Shown: piece by piece, positions 55,573 to 63,910 of the stretch
Layout: every line of letters begins with the position of its first letter
Numbering within the stretch: the stretch's first letter is position 1
NCBI RefSeq assembly: GCF_000192865.1
Contig: NC_015276.1
Span: forward strand, 434,001 to 498,000
DNA: 64,000 bases
Source of the DNA: Marinomonas mediterranea MMB-1
GTDB lineage: Bacteria; Pseudomonadota; Gammaproteobacteria; Pseudomonadales; Marinomonadaceae
Reading direction: 5' to 3'
Notes under the pieces: model-generated
What the model saw: the letters and a program-made list of their open reading frames with translations, nothing else
What the model was told of the DNA's origin: nothing
The model's database searches: none
Translations under genes and position numbers: made by a program

Positions 55573-57240
55573 CTAACGTTGTTTAGATTCGTATTCTGGG
55601 TGAATCCAAACAGGAGCGCCAGCAGCAGGCAATAGGTTTTTACCTAAGATGATGTCTGCGGCACGTTCTGCGACCATGATAGTAGGGGCGTTCAGGTTAC
55701 CATTAGTAATGGTCGGGAAGATTGACGAATCGACGACTCGCAAGTTCTGAAGACCACGTACGGCTAGGTTTTCATCCAGTACGGCCATTGGGTCGTTATC
55801 TGATCCCATCTTGCATGTACACGAAGGATGATAAGCACTCTCTACGTTGTCTTTTACCCAACGATCGATTTCTTCATCGCTTTGCACGTCCATACCTGGC
55901 TGGATTTCGTCCTCTCGGAACTTATCTAGTGCAGGTTGTTGAAGAATCTCACGTGACAGTCGAATGGTGTCGCGCCAGTCCTGTTTGTCCTGCTCAGTAC
56001 TAATGTAGTTGAACTTAATACGTGGATTCGCGGCTGGGTCGCTTGATTCAATCCAGAGCTTGCCTCGACTTTCAGGCTTATTAGGACCGACGTGGACTTG
56101 GAAGCCATGACCATCAAACGCGGCTTGTCCATCGTAACGCATCGCCGCAGGTAAGAAATGATACTGTATATTCGGCCATTTCAAGCCAGCACGAGATCGA
56201 ATGAAACCACAGGATTCAAAGTGGTTAGTCGCACCGAGCCCGTCTTTAAAGAGAATCCAACGTGTACCGATTAACCCTTTGCTGATGAGATCAAGCTTAC
56301 CGTTTAGCGTGACTGGCTCATTACAACGATATTGGAAGTAGACTTCTAGGTGGTCTTGCAGGTTTTCACCTACGCCCGGTAGGTCCTGTACTAAGGGGAC
56401 ATTAGCCTTGTCTAGTACGGCTTTTGGCCCGACTCCTGACAATTGCAATAATTGCGGAGAACCAACCGAGCCTGCCGACAAGATGACTTCTTTAGAGGCC
56501 GAAGCACTTGTCACTTTGCCGTTTATATCGTATTCGATGCCGACCGCTTTTTTACCATTGAAGATCACCTTACGACTTAAAACACCAGTTTTAAGCGTTA
56601 GGTTTGGGCGTTTCATAGCACGACGCAAGTAGGCATTTGAGGTCGAAGCACGAACGCCGTCTTTGACCGTCATGTGCATTGGACCAAAGCCTTCTTGACG
56701 GTAACCATTGTAGTCTTCCGTTTCGCCGTACCCTGCGTCTTTACCTGCATCAATAAAGGCTTTATAAAGTGGGTTTAGCGTCATGTCGTTACCGTTATTG
56801 GTGCTAAGTGGCCCATCACCACCACGGTATTCGTCTGCGCCGCCAGTCCAGCTCTCAGCTTTTTTAAAGTAAGGCAGAACGTTTTGGTAATTCCAGCCTT
56901 TGGCACCGTGTTCTTCCCATTCGTCAAAGTCACACGCGTGACCGCGAACGTAGACCATACCGTTAATGGACGAAGAACCGCCCAGTACTTTTCCTCGTGG
57001 GCAGTGCATTTCGCGGCCATCTAGGCCTTCTTCTTTATCCGTATGGAACTGCCATGCGTACTTTTCAGTATTCATCGGGTATGACAGCGCCGTCGGCATC
57101 TGAATGAAAATGCTTTTGTCTGACCCGCCGCGTTCGAGCAAGAGTACTTTGTTTTCACCGCTTTCAGTCAGTCGGTCTGCCAGTACACAGCCCGCAGACC
57201 CCGCCCCAACGATGATGTAGTCAAATGTTTCGTTCATCAT
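55573..57240 (-). CDS. betA: choline dehydrogenase
   Basis: 555 residues of the GMC oxidoreductase family. FAD-binding start YIIVGAGSAGCVLADRLTE, GMC signatures RGKVLGGSSSINGMVYVRG and SAGSVGSPQLLQLSGVGP, and the catalytic His in NVESAYHPSCTCKMG. It oxidises choline to betaine aldehyde at the membrane, the first step of glycine betaine synthesis for osmotic protection. It follows betB by 13 bases, preceded by GAGG. Confidence 0.96.
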   Translation of the reverse strand: MMNETFDYIIVGAGSAGCVLADRLTESGENKVLLLERGGSDKSIFIQMPTALSYPMNTEKYAWQFHTDKEEGLDGREMHCPRGKVLGGSSSINGMVYVRGHACDFDEWEEHGAKGWNYQNVLPYFKKAESWTGGADEYRGGDGPLSTNNGNDMTLNPLYKAFIDAGKDAGYGETEDYNGYRQEGFGPMHMTVKDGVRASTSNAYLRRAMKRPNLTLKTGVLSRKVIFNGKKAVGIEYDINGKVTSASASKEVILSAGSVGSPQLLQLSGVGPKAVLDKANVPLVQDLPGVGENLQDHLEVYFQYRCNEPVTLNGKLDLISKGLIGTRWILFKDGLGATNHFESCGFIRSRAGLKWPNIQYHFLPAAMRYDGQAAFDGHGFQVHVGPNKPESRGKLWIESSDPAANPRIKFNYISTEQDKQDWRDTIRLSREILQQPALDKFREDEIQPGMDVQSDEEIDRWVKDNVESAYHPSCTCKMGSDNDPMAVLDENLAVRGLQNLRVVDSSIFPTITNGNLNAPTIMVAERAADIILGKNLLPAAGAPVWIHPEYESKQR

Positions 57241-57253
57241 TACGACCTCTGTT

Positions 57254-58711
57254 CTAGTAAGGGTTCGGTACGTCGTTTAGATCAACGTAGACACTCTTAG
57301 TTTGAGTGTAGTGGTACAGTGTATCGATGCCATTTTCGCGGCCAATTCCAGACTCTTTGTATCCACCTACTGGCATTTCAGCTGGTGATGCACCCCATGT
57401 ATTGATCCAGCAAATACCGGCTTGTAGTTGATTTATCACACGGTGAGCACGCGAGATGTCTTTGGTAAAGATGCCTGCTGCCAAGCCAAATTTCGTATCG
57501 TTAGCTCGGCGAACCACTTCTTCTTCGTCTTTAAATGTCAGAACAGACATAACAGGACCAAAGATTTCTTCGCGTACTTGTGGCATGTCGTCAGTACAAT
57601 CAACGAAGACAGTCGGTGCGACAAATGCGCCTTTGTCTAAACCGTTTTCAGTGACTTGGTAACCGCCACATAAAAGCGTCGCGCCAGCTTCTTTTGCTGC
57701 ATCAACATAGCCAAGTACTTTCTTCATGTGATCTTTTGAAATCAGTGCACCTACTTGCGTATTTTCGTCAGTAGGATCGCCGATAATCATCGCTTCTGTA
57801 CGAGTTTTTAGTTCCGCTTTGAACGCTTCGATCATGTCTTCGTGAACAAATACGCGTGTACCATGAGTACATACTTCGCCTTGTGTGTAGAAGTTAGCCA
57901 CCATAGCACCCGAAACAGCTTGATCAACAGGCATATCTGGGAAGACGATCATTGGGGATTTGCCACCCAATTCCATGGTTACGTCTTTTAAAGAAGACGC
58001 AGACGCGGCCATCACTTTTTTACCTGTTCCGACTTCACCCGTAAAAGACACTTTGTCTATTTCAGGGTGTCCGGTGATCATTTGACCAACACGTGCATCA
58101 CCTTGTACAACGTTGAATACGCCATCAGGTAACCCAGCTTCTGTGTATATTTCTGCTAATTTTAGGGCAGTAAGAGGGGTTTCTTCAGACGGTTTGAAAA
58201 TCATTGCGTTGCCCGCAGCCAGTGCTGGGCCAGATTTCCACATTGCAATTTGAATAGGGTAGTTCCATGCGCCAATACCGGCACAGATACCAAGCGGTTC
58301 GCGGCGAGTATAATAGAAGTTACCTGCGCCGAGATCTTGATAGTCGCCTTGAACTTTGTCGGTTAGGCCTGCGTAATATTCGATTACGTCAGCACCTGTT
58401 TCAATATCAACGATGCTGGCTTCTTGAATTGGTTTACCTGTGTCTAATACTTCAAGAAGTGCAAGTTCGTCATTTTTCTCGCGAAGTAAGTCGGCAGCAC
58501 GTTTAAGAATACGGCCACGTTCTACGCCTGTCATGGCTGCCCAAACTTTTTGACCTTCTTTTGCAGAGTCAATTGCAGCCTGAAGCTCTTTTTCGCCTGC
58601 TTGTTCTACGGTGGCGATGACGTCACCCGTTGCGGGGTTAATCGTTTCGAAATGCTCGCCAGTGCTCGACTCAACGTAGCGTCCGTGAATGTATTGCTGC
58701 TTATGTGTCAT
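57254..58711 (-). CDS. betB: betaine aldehyde dehydrogenase
   Basis: 485 residues, ALDH superfamily. Catalytic Glu in VTMELGGKSP, nucleophilic Cys in QGEVCTHGTRV, and cofactor site VSFTGEVGTGKKV. It oxidises betaine aldehyde to glycine betaine with NAD(P). First gene of the bet operon here. BetI and the transporter BetT are absent from the window, though a palindrome upstream could be a BetI operator. Confidence 0.96.
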   Translation of the reverse strand: MTHKQQYIHGRYVESSTGEHFETINPATGDVIATVEQAGEKELQAAIDSAKEGQKVWAAMTGVERGRILKRAADLLREKNDELALLEVLDTGKPIQEASIVDIETGADVIEYYAGLTDKVQGDYQDLGAGNFYYTRREPLGICAGIGAWNYPIQIAMWKSGPALAAGNAMIFKPSEETPLTALKLAEIYTEAGLPDGVFNVVQGDARVGQMITGHPEIDKVSFTGEVGTGKKVMAASASSLKDVTMELGGKSPMIVFPDMPVDQAVSGAMVANFYTQGEVCTHGTRVFVHEDMIEAFKAELKTRTEAMIIGDPTDENTQVGALISKDHMKKVLGYVDAAKEAGATLLCGGYQVTENGLDKGAFVAPTVFVDCTDDMPQVREEIFGPVMSVLTFKDEEEVVRRANDTKFGLAAGIFTKDISRAHRVINQLQAGICWINTWGASPAEMPVGGYKESGIGRENGIDTLYHYTQTKSVYVDLNDVPNPY

Positions 58712-58741
58712 GACTTACCTCGATTTCTTGAATTGCGTGAT

Positions 58742-58767
58742 TTTTATTAAATGACCGTTTAATAAAA
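58742..58767. promoter_or_regulatory. palindromic operator candidate upstream of betB (BetI/TetR-like)
   Basis: Perfect 10-bp arms TTTTATTAAA / TTTAATAAAA around TGACCG, starting 31 bases before the betB start codon. The size and symmetry suit a TetR-family repressor such as BetI. Confidence 0.6.
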
Positions 58768-59016
58768 AAGAATTGTACCTAAATTCGGTTACATTTTCAG
58801 CTTTTCTTCGAACTTAATGTCTTATTATGGCGTTTTTAGGCAGGTTTTAGGGGAGATTCTAATGTGATACAGAGTGTCAAATGCTTAAACGATATAACAG
58901 GAGTGTTATGTAACCTACGTCAAGTATTCTTGAGTTGATTGTAAATTGAACAGATATATTGAATGTCTGAGTCTAAACTAAAAGAGTCTCAATAAGCGTA
59001 TAAGATGGAGGCTAGT
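58768..59016. other. remaining spacer between bet operon and small membrane protein gene
   Basis: Together with the operator this makes a 305-base gene-free gap (58712-59016). The rest is AT-rich and should hold the two divergent promoters. I see nothing else in it. Confidence 0.45.
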
Positions 59017-59181
59017 ATGGACTTAAGAGTCGCAATTTTACTTATATTAGGCTTAATGCTAATTGCAAAGCTCATTTATCTGTCACGAGTGAAAGCCCGT
59101 AAAAAGAATGCGCTAAGCAAAGCGTCGCAAACTTGCGAAAAGCAAGAAGGCGAGAAAAAGCACGGCCATCATGCGAACTAA
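59017..59181 (+). CDS. small single-pass membrane protein, unknown function
   Basis: 54 residues, too short for usual gene calls. ATG preceded by GGAG at correct spacing. A membrane helix (VAILLILGLMLIAKLIYL) near the start is followed by a strongly basic tail (VKARKKNAL) and a His-rich end (KKHGHHAN). Basic residues after the helix predict the tail in the cytoplasm. It ends before a very strong hairpin. No homolog is recognised. Confidence 0.6.
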   Translation: MDLRVAILLILGLMLIAKLIYLSRVKARKKNALSKASQTCEKQEGEKKHGHHAN

Positions 59182-59197
59182 ATAACACAATAGAAAG

Positions 59198-59231
59198 GTA
59201 CTCTGAGAGCGAGAAATCGCTCTCAGAGTAC
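59198..59231. terminator. 15-bp hairpin between convergent genes
   Basis: Perfect stem GTACTCTGAGAGCGA / TCGCTCTCAGAGTAC with a GAAA tetraloop, 17 bases after the small gene and 38 before the CBM48 gene stop. No T tract, but the position fits a shared terminator. Confidence 0.7.
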
Positions 59232-59268
59232 AGAATGCGTATTATTAAGTTGTCTTATATAGCGGGTA

Positions 59269-59574
59269 TTAAACCGAGATCACGCAGTTAGCATCATGAC
59301 TAACAGGGCTTTGAGCGTAACCGTCTGCAGATTCATCGTTCATCCAAATCTCACCATCGACTAGATAACGAAATTGGTAGTCGGCATCCACATCTAGATT
59401 TAGTGTAGAGGCAAAGACACCTGTTTTTTGCTTACGCATTGGTGTTGCCTTGTCATCCCAGCCGTTAAAATCACCCACGAGAGCGACCTTTTTGGCACCA
59501 TTCAGTTTTTCAGCAGGAAGCGCAAATTTCACTTTGCACTGAGGTTTGGTTTTAAGATAGGTTTTCTCAATCAT
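59269..59574 (-). CDS. stand-alone CBM48 (isoamylase N-terminal/AMPK glycogen-binding) domain protein
   Basis: 101 residues from the ATG at 59574 with GGAG upstream; the longer frame starts with TTG at 59592. KKVALVGDFNGWDDKATPM followed by FRYLVDGEIWMNDESAD is the classic CBM48 strand pattern with the Trp that stacks on glucose. It is only the carbohydrate-binding module, without a catalytic domain. It may bind alpha-glucan or act as a regulator. Function not established; no glycogen genes are nearby. Confidence 0.85.
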   Translation of the reverse strand: MIEKTYLKTKPQCKVKFALPAEKLNGAKKVALVGDFNGWDDKATPMRKQKTGVFASTLNLDVDADYQFRYLVDGEIWMNDESADGYAQSPVSHDANCVISV

Positions 59575-59848
59575 TTCCAACTCCATTTTCAACTAATGAG
59601 ATGAACAGCACATCTAGATAGGCCATGAATACCCTGTCTAGTTATGTCACATTGCCATTACTGCCATCGATCTATAATTCATGTAGCAAGTCTCACGCCA
59701 ATAAACTGACGCTTTGAGTGTAGACCATATTCGGCTTTTACGATCACGAATCGCTGAATTTTACAAAACATAATGGTTCAACTGATTGCTTTTTGTGCAA
59801 ATTACTCTGTTTCAGCACAAGGAAGGTGCGAGAACCTTCCTTGTCATG
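59575..59848. other. spacer between CBM48 and olsF-like genes
   Basis: 274 bases; upstream part is the promoter region of the CBM48 gene. A short GAAGG / CCTTC inverted repeat (GGAAGGTGCGAGAACCTTCC, 59820-59839) 10 bases beyond the olsF stop could be a small terminator on the minus strand. Confidence 0.4.
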
Positions 59849-61561
59849 TTACTCGCCTAGATAGCGTTTTCTTTTGGCTTCTTTCACTTTTTTTAGATCT
59901 ACCAGTACTAACCCGTCCACGCAATAACCAAAATCGGCGTCGACACCAAAGTCTAAGAAGCGCACGCCGCCAGGCTCACACAGTTCGCTGTATTGTTTAA
60001 ACAAAGTAGGGACGCTGGCTCCCAAATGGCCTAATTGCTCTTTCAGGGTTCTAAAGTCTTCATCGTAGTCTTCACCTGAGAAGATATTATCCAACAGCGG
60101 TCTGTGTTCCGCCGTAATTCTATATGGTGTAAACGACGCGGCTAAGAACTCTTTGTCGGCGTAGTACTTTTGATAAAAGTGAACAAGCATGTCCTTCGCC
60201 ATTTGTGGGTAGCTGTTGCTTAGGCTCACTGGGCCGAACATGTATTGAATGTCTGGGTGGCGATTCAAATAAGCGCCAATACCATACCAAAGATAATCTA
60301 GGCTGCGTTTTCCCCAATATTTCGGTTGTACGAAGCTTCGTCCAAGCTCAATACCTTTCGCAAAGTAAGGTTCCATGTCGCAGCTATAGCGGAATAACTC
60401 AGAGCTGTAGATACCTTGGTCGGCCCCTTCTTGAAGGTACTTGGATACCTCCCCAATACGGTAAGCGCCAACGATTTCCAGTTCTTCTTCATCCCATAAA
60501 ACGAGATGACGATAGTAATGATCGTACTTATCGAGGTCTTTGTGTTCCCCCGTTCCTTCGCCGACCTTACGAAAAGCGATTTCTCTCAGACGACCTATTT
60601 CCTGCATAACAACGGAGTTTTGTTCGAAGTCGACGAGGTATATTTGTTTATTGTCCTTTGTCGCTCCCAAATGTTCTGCGTTTTTTAGCTCATTTTTTAG
60701 GTGTTGACGATTTTGTGGGTGAGAAACCGTTTTTTCAGTTTTAAGAAGCGGTTTTTTCCCTTTTGCGATGCGGTAAAGGTGACGTTTAACGAGCTTGTTT
60801 TTCTCTTTGTCGCTCAACGGCAGTTGCGCCAATTCTTGAATCGGTATGGTTTGCCCAACTTGCATTGGAATACGGCGATTGCGCTGGCGAAACATCTCAT
60901 TTGCAAGCTGAAGTGTTGACAGAGGACGATATAGAATTGAGCTGGTGTAAAACATCATCGAATTACGTCCACCGATGTGAACGGGCAATAACGGGCTATT
61001 TGTTTTTTGAGCGATCTTTAGGTAACTACTGCTCCAACCTTTGTCTTTTACGCCGCTGGGAGACAGTCTAGAAACCTCCCCAGCTGGGAAAATAATCACG
61101 GCTTCTTCGTTGTGCAAACAGTTCATAATGGCTTTAACTTGCTTGCGTCCTGTTTTACCACCGATGTTATCGACGGGTAAAACTAACCCTTTGAGGGCGT
61201 CGAATCCCATCAATAAATCGTTTGCTACGATCTTTACGTCTTGGCGTATTTCACCAATGAGTCGTAGCAAAGCCAAGCCATCGAGTGCGCCAAGAGGGTG
61301 GTTTGCAACAATAACGGTACGTCCAACAGCGGGAATATTACGGCGGTCGACCTGTGACACCTGATAGCCAAAGTTGAAATGGTCAAGTACGCGATCAATA
61401 AACTCGAATCCAACAGAGTTTTCATTTTCTTCTAGAAACGCGTTTACCTCATCTTCATGGAATAATTTTCTTAATACACTGATGGTCGGACGAGTAATAA
61501 GATGACTTCTTTCTAGAAATTGAGGTGACTTATTGGCAATAAGTTGTTCAACCTGAATCAC
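59849..61561 (-). CDS. olsF: bifunctional ornithine lipid synthase-like protein (acyltransferase fused to OlsB-type N-acyltransferase)
   Basis: 570 residues from the GTG at 61561, which follows GGAG; a TTG at 61573 would overlap that site. N-terminal PlsC-type acyltransferase (about 75-260) with NHPLGALDG, the H-x4-D catalytic motif, and FPAGEVSR. The C-terminal half (about 310-530) resembles the OlsB/GNAT-like acyl-ACP N-acyltransferases (RYSCDMEPYFAKGIELGRSF). Such fusions (OlsF) make phosphorus-free ornithine lipids, adding both acyl chains. A Pho box upstream supports induction by phosphate starvation. Activity is inferred from domains. Confidence 0.83.
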   Translation of the reverse strand: MIQVEQLIANKSPQFLERSHLITRPTISVLRKLFHEDEVNAFLEENENSVGFEFIDRVLDHFNFGYQVSQVDRRNIPAVGRTVIVANHPLGALDGLALLRLIGEIRQDVKIVANDLLMGFDALKGLVLPVDNIGGKTGRKQVKAIMNCLHNEEAVIIFPAGEVSRLSPSGVKDKGWSSSYLKIAQKTNSPLLPVHIGGRNSMMFYTSSILYRPLSTLQLANEMFRQRNRRIPMQVGQTIPIQELAQLPLSDKEKNKLVKRHLYRIAKGKKPLLKTEKTVSHPQNRQHLKNELKNAEHLGATKDNKQIYLVDFEQNSVVMQEIGRLREIAFRKVGEGTGEHKDLDKYDHYYRHLVLWDEEELEIVGAYRIGEVSKYLQEGADQGIYSSELFRYSCDMEPYFAKGIELGRSFVQPKYWGKRSLDYLWYGIGAYLNRHPDIQYMFGPVSLSNSYPQMAKDMLVHFYQKYYADKEFLAASFTPYRITAEHRPLLDNIFSGEDYDEDFRTLKEQLGHLGASVPTLFKQYSELCEPGGVRFLDFGVDADFGYCVDGLVLVDLKKVKEAKRKRYLGE

Positions 61562-61636
61562 GGCTGGCTCCAAACGTAATCTTGTTCATATTCCAACCAG
61601 ATTAAGAATTAGCCGTGACAGGATTAAGACGAACGG

Positions 61637-61653
61637 GTGACAACTGGATGACA
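61637..61653 (-). promoter_or_regulatory. PhoB box upstream of the olsF-like gene
   Basis: Minus strand TGTCAT-N5-TGTCAC: two direct half-sites at the 11-base period of the Pho box (consensus CTGTCAT-N4-CTGTCAY). About 76 bases before the start codon. Confidence 0.72.
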
Positions 61654-61751
61654 CTAAGATGTCAAAAATAAGACAGTGTTATAGAGTGGCTATGTTTGAA
61701 GATTGCAGGTGAGGTGTGTCGGAAGGGCTTGGAGCACCACTGTCATACAAT

Positions 61752-61794
61752 AAAAAAACTCCCTTGTGTTCGTTCTTAGACAGACACAAGGGAG
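61752..61794 (-). terminator. Rho-independent terminator of rpoE-chrR
   Basis: Minus-strand stem CTCCCTTGTGT / ACACAAGGGAG, 14-base loop, then seven T. It begins 54 bases after the chrR stop. Confidence 0.93.
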
Positions 61795-61847
61795 AGCTGA
61801 TTTACAGGCGCATAGATTCAGTACAGATGACTGACTCAGTGCCGTGG

Positions 61848-62582
61848 TTAGGACGCGCTTGGGTGATACTTGCGCACAAGAGGATTCAACAGTCGTGTTA
61901 TCCAACCTGTGAATTCAATCGGCGCTTCGGTAATCGTTAAACAAATGCATTCCGCATCTTTCGTTACGACCGGCTTGTGTTTGTGGCGCGCGTCGCGAGA
62001 TATGAAATCCCCTTTCTTGTAGACGCCTGATTCATCAGAAAACGCGCCTTCAAGCACCAAGGTGTATTCGTCGCCTGTGTGGGTATGCGATGGAATAAAC
62101 GCACCTGCTTTTATGCGCGTCAGAGCGACCTGAGTGCCGTCTTTTTCATTGCTTAACGTGGCAATTTGCACCGCTGGCGAAAGCTTCATCCATTTTAGGC
62201 GATCGTACGCGGTTGGAACCAGCTGACGAAGGCTTTTCGGTACCTTGTATTGTTCTTTTAAGCTTGGGTGCTCTTTGGCGCTTAAGTGGCGCTTTTCTAT
62301 GGCCGTACTTTTAGAGGCCGAGTTCACTTGTACATTATTAGGCTGCTTATCGATCGCTATTTTTGATAACAGATTTGCTTTCAGTTGGTCCAATTGATTG
62401 ACGCCAGAAGGAACAGACGGAGTTGAAAACAGCTCAGCCCCAACTTGCTCCAATTTACGAACTTGATCGCGACAATGTTTGCAGTGCTCAAGATGCGTTG
62501 AAACAGCTAACGCTTTCGAAAGCGTAACCGAGCCTGATGCATATTCAGTCAGTAGATCCAAACTTGGGTGGTAGTGAATCAT
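61848..62582 (-). CDS. chrR: ChrR-type anti-sigma factor with cupin domain
   Basis: 244 residues. N-terminal zinc anti-sigma domain with H-x3-C-x2-C (His30, Cys34, Cys37), and a C-terminal cupin with the metal ligands in IPSHTHTGDEYTLVLEG and KHKPVV. In Rhodobacter and relatives ChrR holds RpoE until singlet oxygen triggers its release. Starts 5 bases after rpoE behind a strong AGGAGG, so co-translated. Confidence 0.94.
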   Translation of the reverse strand: MIHYHPSLDLLTEYASGSVTLSKALAVSTHLEHCKHCRDQVRKLEQVGAELFSTPSVPSGVNQLDQLKANLLSKIAIDKQPNNVQVNSASKSTAIEKRHLSAKEHPSLKEQYKVPKSLRQLVPTAYDRLKWMKLSPAVQIATLSNEKDGTQVALTRIKAGAFIPSHTHTGDEYTLVLEGAFSDESGVYKKGDFISRDARHKHKPVVTKDAECICLTITEAPIEFTGWITRLLNPLVRKYHPSAS

Positions 62583-62587
62583 AATAA

Positions 62588-63163
62588 CTACCTCCTAACG
62601 ATAACGGTCAGTTTGTTGAGAGCAAGTCTGACTCTCGACTTAATAGTGCCAAGAGGAATGTTTAATTCTTCTGACGCTTCTTTGTGGGTTTTGCCTTCCA
62701 GATACACTTTTGCTAATACCTGTCTTTGATCGGATGGAAGTTGCTTTAAACTGCTATTAATATTTTCCTGATCGCGTTTCTGCTGCGCTTCGCGAAACGG
62801 GTCTGAACTTTCATCTTCGATGTCATCCCATAAAAATTCAGGGTCAATTCCCGTTTGATAGCGTCCATTTTTTCGCAGATAGTCAATACGAGCGTTCCGA
62901 GCAATCGTGAACACCCATGTATTTAAAGACGCCGATTCTGGGTTGTAGGTATGTGCTTTGTTCCAGATGCGTATTAAGACCTCTTGAGCGATGTCGTCCG
63001 CCATTAAGTTCGCCCCCGGTTGAGCCGTTAAACAAAAAGCTCTAATACGAGGTACGAAGTGATCAAATAGGCGAGTTAACGCTGCTTGATCGCGATTATT
63101 AGCGACCGAGAACATGTCGTCCAATAACGTAATATTACGCTCGTTATTGTTTGTCTGTTCCAT
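62588..63163 (-). CDS. rpoE: ECF sigma factor RpoE (ECF11, photo-oxidative stress type)
   Basis: 191 residues from the ATG at 63163 with GGAG before it; an upstream ATG at 63175 lies in the binding site. Sigma2 region with DDIAQEVLIRIWNKAH and NTWVFTIARNARIDYLRK; sigma4 with LPSDQRQVLAKVYLEGKTH and helix-turn-helix GTIKSRVRLALNKL. Paired with ChrR in one operon. It should direct the TGATCC promoters found on both sides of the intergenic region and respond to singlet oxygen or similar stress. Confidence 0.94.
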   Translation of the reverse strand: MEQTNNNERNITLLDDMFSVANNRDQAALTRLFDHFVPRIRAFCLTAQPGANLMADDIAQEVLIRIWNKAHTYNPESASLNTWVFTIARNARIDYLRKNGRYQTGIDPEFLWDDIEDESSDPFREAQQKRDQENINSSLKQLPSDQRQVLAKVYLEGKTHKEASEELNIPLGTIKSRVRLALNKLTVIVRR

Positions 63164-63218
63164 TGCATACTCCATCGAAAAGTTCGAGCAAACTGGGGAT
63201 ACAGTTTACTGTTTAACC

Positions 63219-63248
63219 TCTATACGTCTGTTAGTTTAGCTTGGATCA
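63219..63248 (-). promoter_or_regulatory. autoregulatory RpoE promoter of rpoE-chrR
   Basis: Minus strand TGATCC-N18-TATAGA, matching the RpoE/ECF11 promoter pattern (TGATCC, 18-19 bases, TA-rich -10). It ends 56 bases before the rpoE start. Confidence 0.8.
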
Positions 63249-63273
63249 GTAACTTTTACTTTTAAGATGGATT

Positions 63274-63303
63274 TGATCCAGAGCTTACTGGAACGCGTAT
63301 TGA
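63274..63303 (+). promoter_or_regulatory. divergent RpoE promoter for the SnoaL/SDR genes
   Basis: Plus strand TGATCC-N18-TATTGA, the same pattern and spacing as the opposite promoter, about 90 bases before the next start codon. Two facing TGATCC sites make this a shared regulatory region. Confidence 0.78.
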
Positions 63304-63392
63304 TTGTTGAGATCTTTGTTTGACCGCTGAGCTCTTCAATGAGTTATCCAATTCCTTCAATTTACTGAACTAATATTTATGAAACAAATGCC

Positions 63393-63851
63393 ATGATAGA
63401 AGCACCTGAGTTAAAAAGTGAACAAGATATTATGCTGGTCGAAAGGTTTAAAGCCTTTTATGAGGATGTTCAGCGTCCACAGCTTGAAAAGATTAGTGAT
63501 ATTTACACTTCTTCTGTGCGTTTCAAAGACCCAGTGCATGAGTTGCAAGGAATTGAGTTCGTTCACGCTTACCTGACTGAAATGAGTGCAAACGTTGAAT
63601 ATGGTCGTTTCGAATATTTAGACCAACTTGTGAGTGAAGATAAGGCTTACATAAAATGGAATATGTACTTTCGTCACCCTAAATTGGGCAGTGATATACA
63701 TGTCGTTCGTGGCATGACTCAAATCCAGTATACCGATCGAATTTACTTCCATGAAGATGTATATGACATGGGGCAAATGATTTATGAGCATATTCCTGTG
63801 ATGGGAACATTTGTAAAAATGCTCAAACAACGCTTGGCAAATGTGAAATAA
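63393..63851 (+). CDS. SnoaL/NTF2-like domain protein
   Basis: 152 residues of the NTF2-like fold. FYEDVQRPQLEKISDIYTSS and FKDPVHELQGIEFVHAYL match the SnoaL-like proteins that commonly precede an SDR, FAD-dependent amine oxidase and cyclopropane fatty acid synthase in ChrR/RpoE regulons. It stands behind a TGATCC promoter. Function in the stress response unknown. The ribosome binding site is weak. Confidence 0.87.
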   Translation: MIEAPELKSEQDIMLVERFKAFYEDVQRPQLEKISDIYTSSVRFKDPVHELQGIEFVHAYLTEMSANVEYGRFEYLDQLVSEDKAYIKWNMYFRHPKLGSDIHVVRGMTQIQYTDRIYFHEDVYDMGQMIYEHIPVMGTFVKMLKQRLANVK

Positions 63852-63910
63852 ACCGTTTGGCAGGAAGTGAAAACCGTGAATTACGTCGAAGTTAACCGAG
63901 AGCCTACTCT

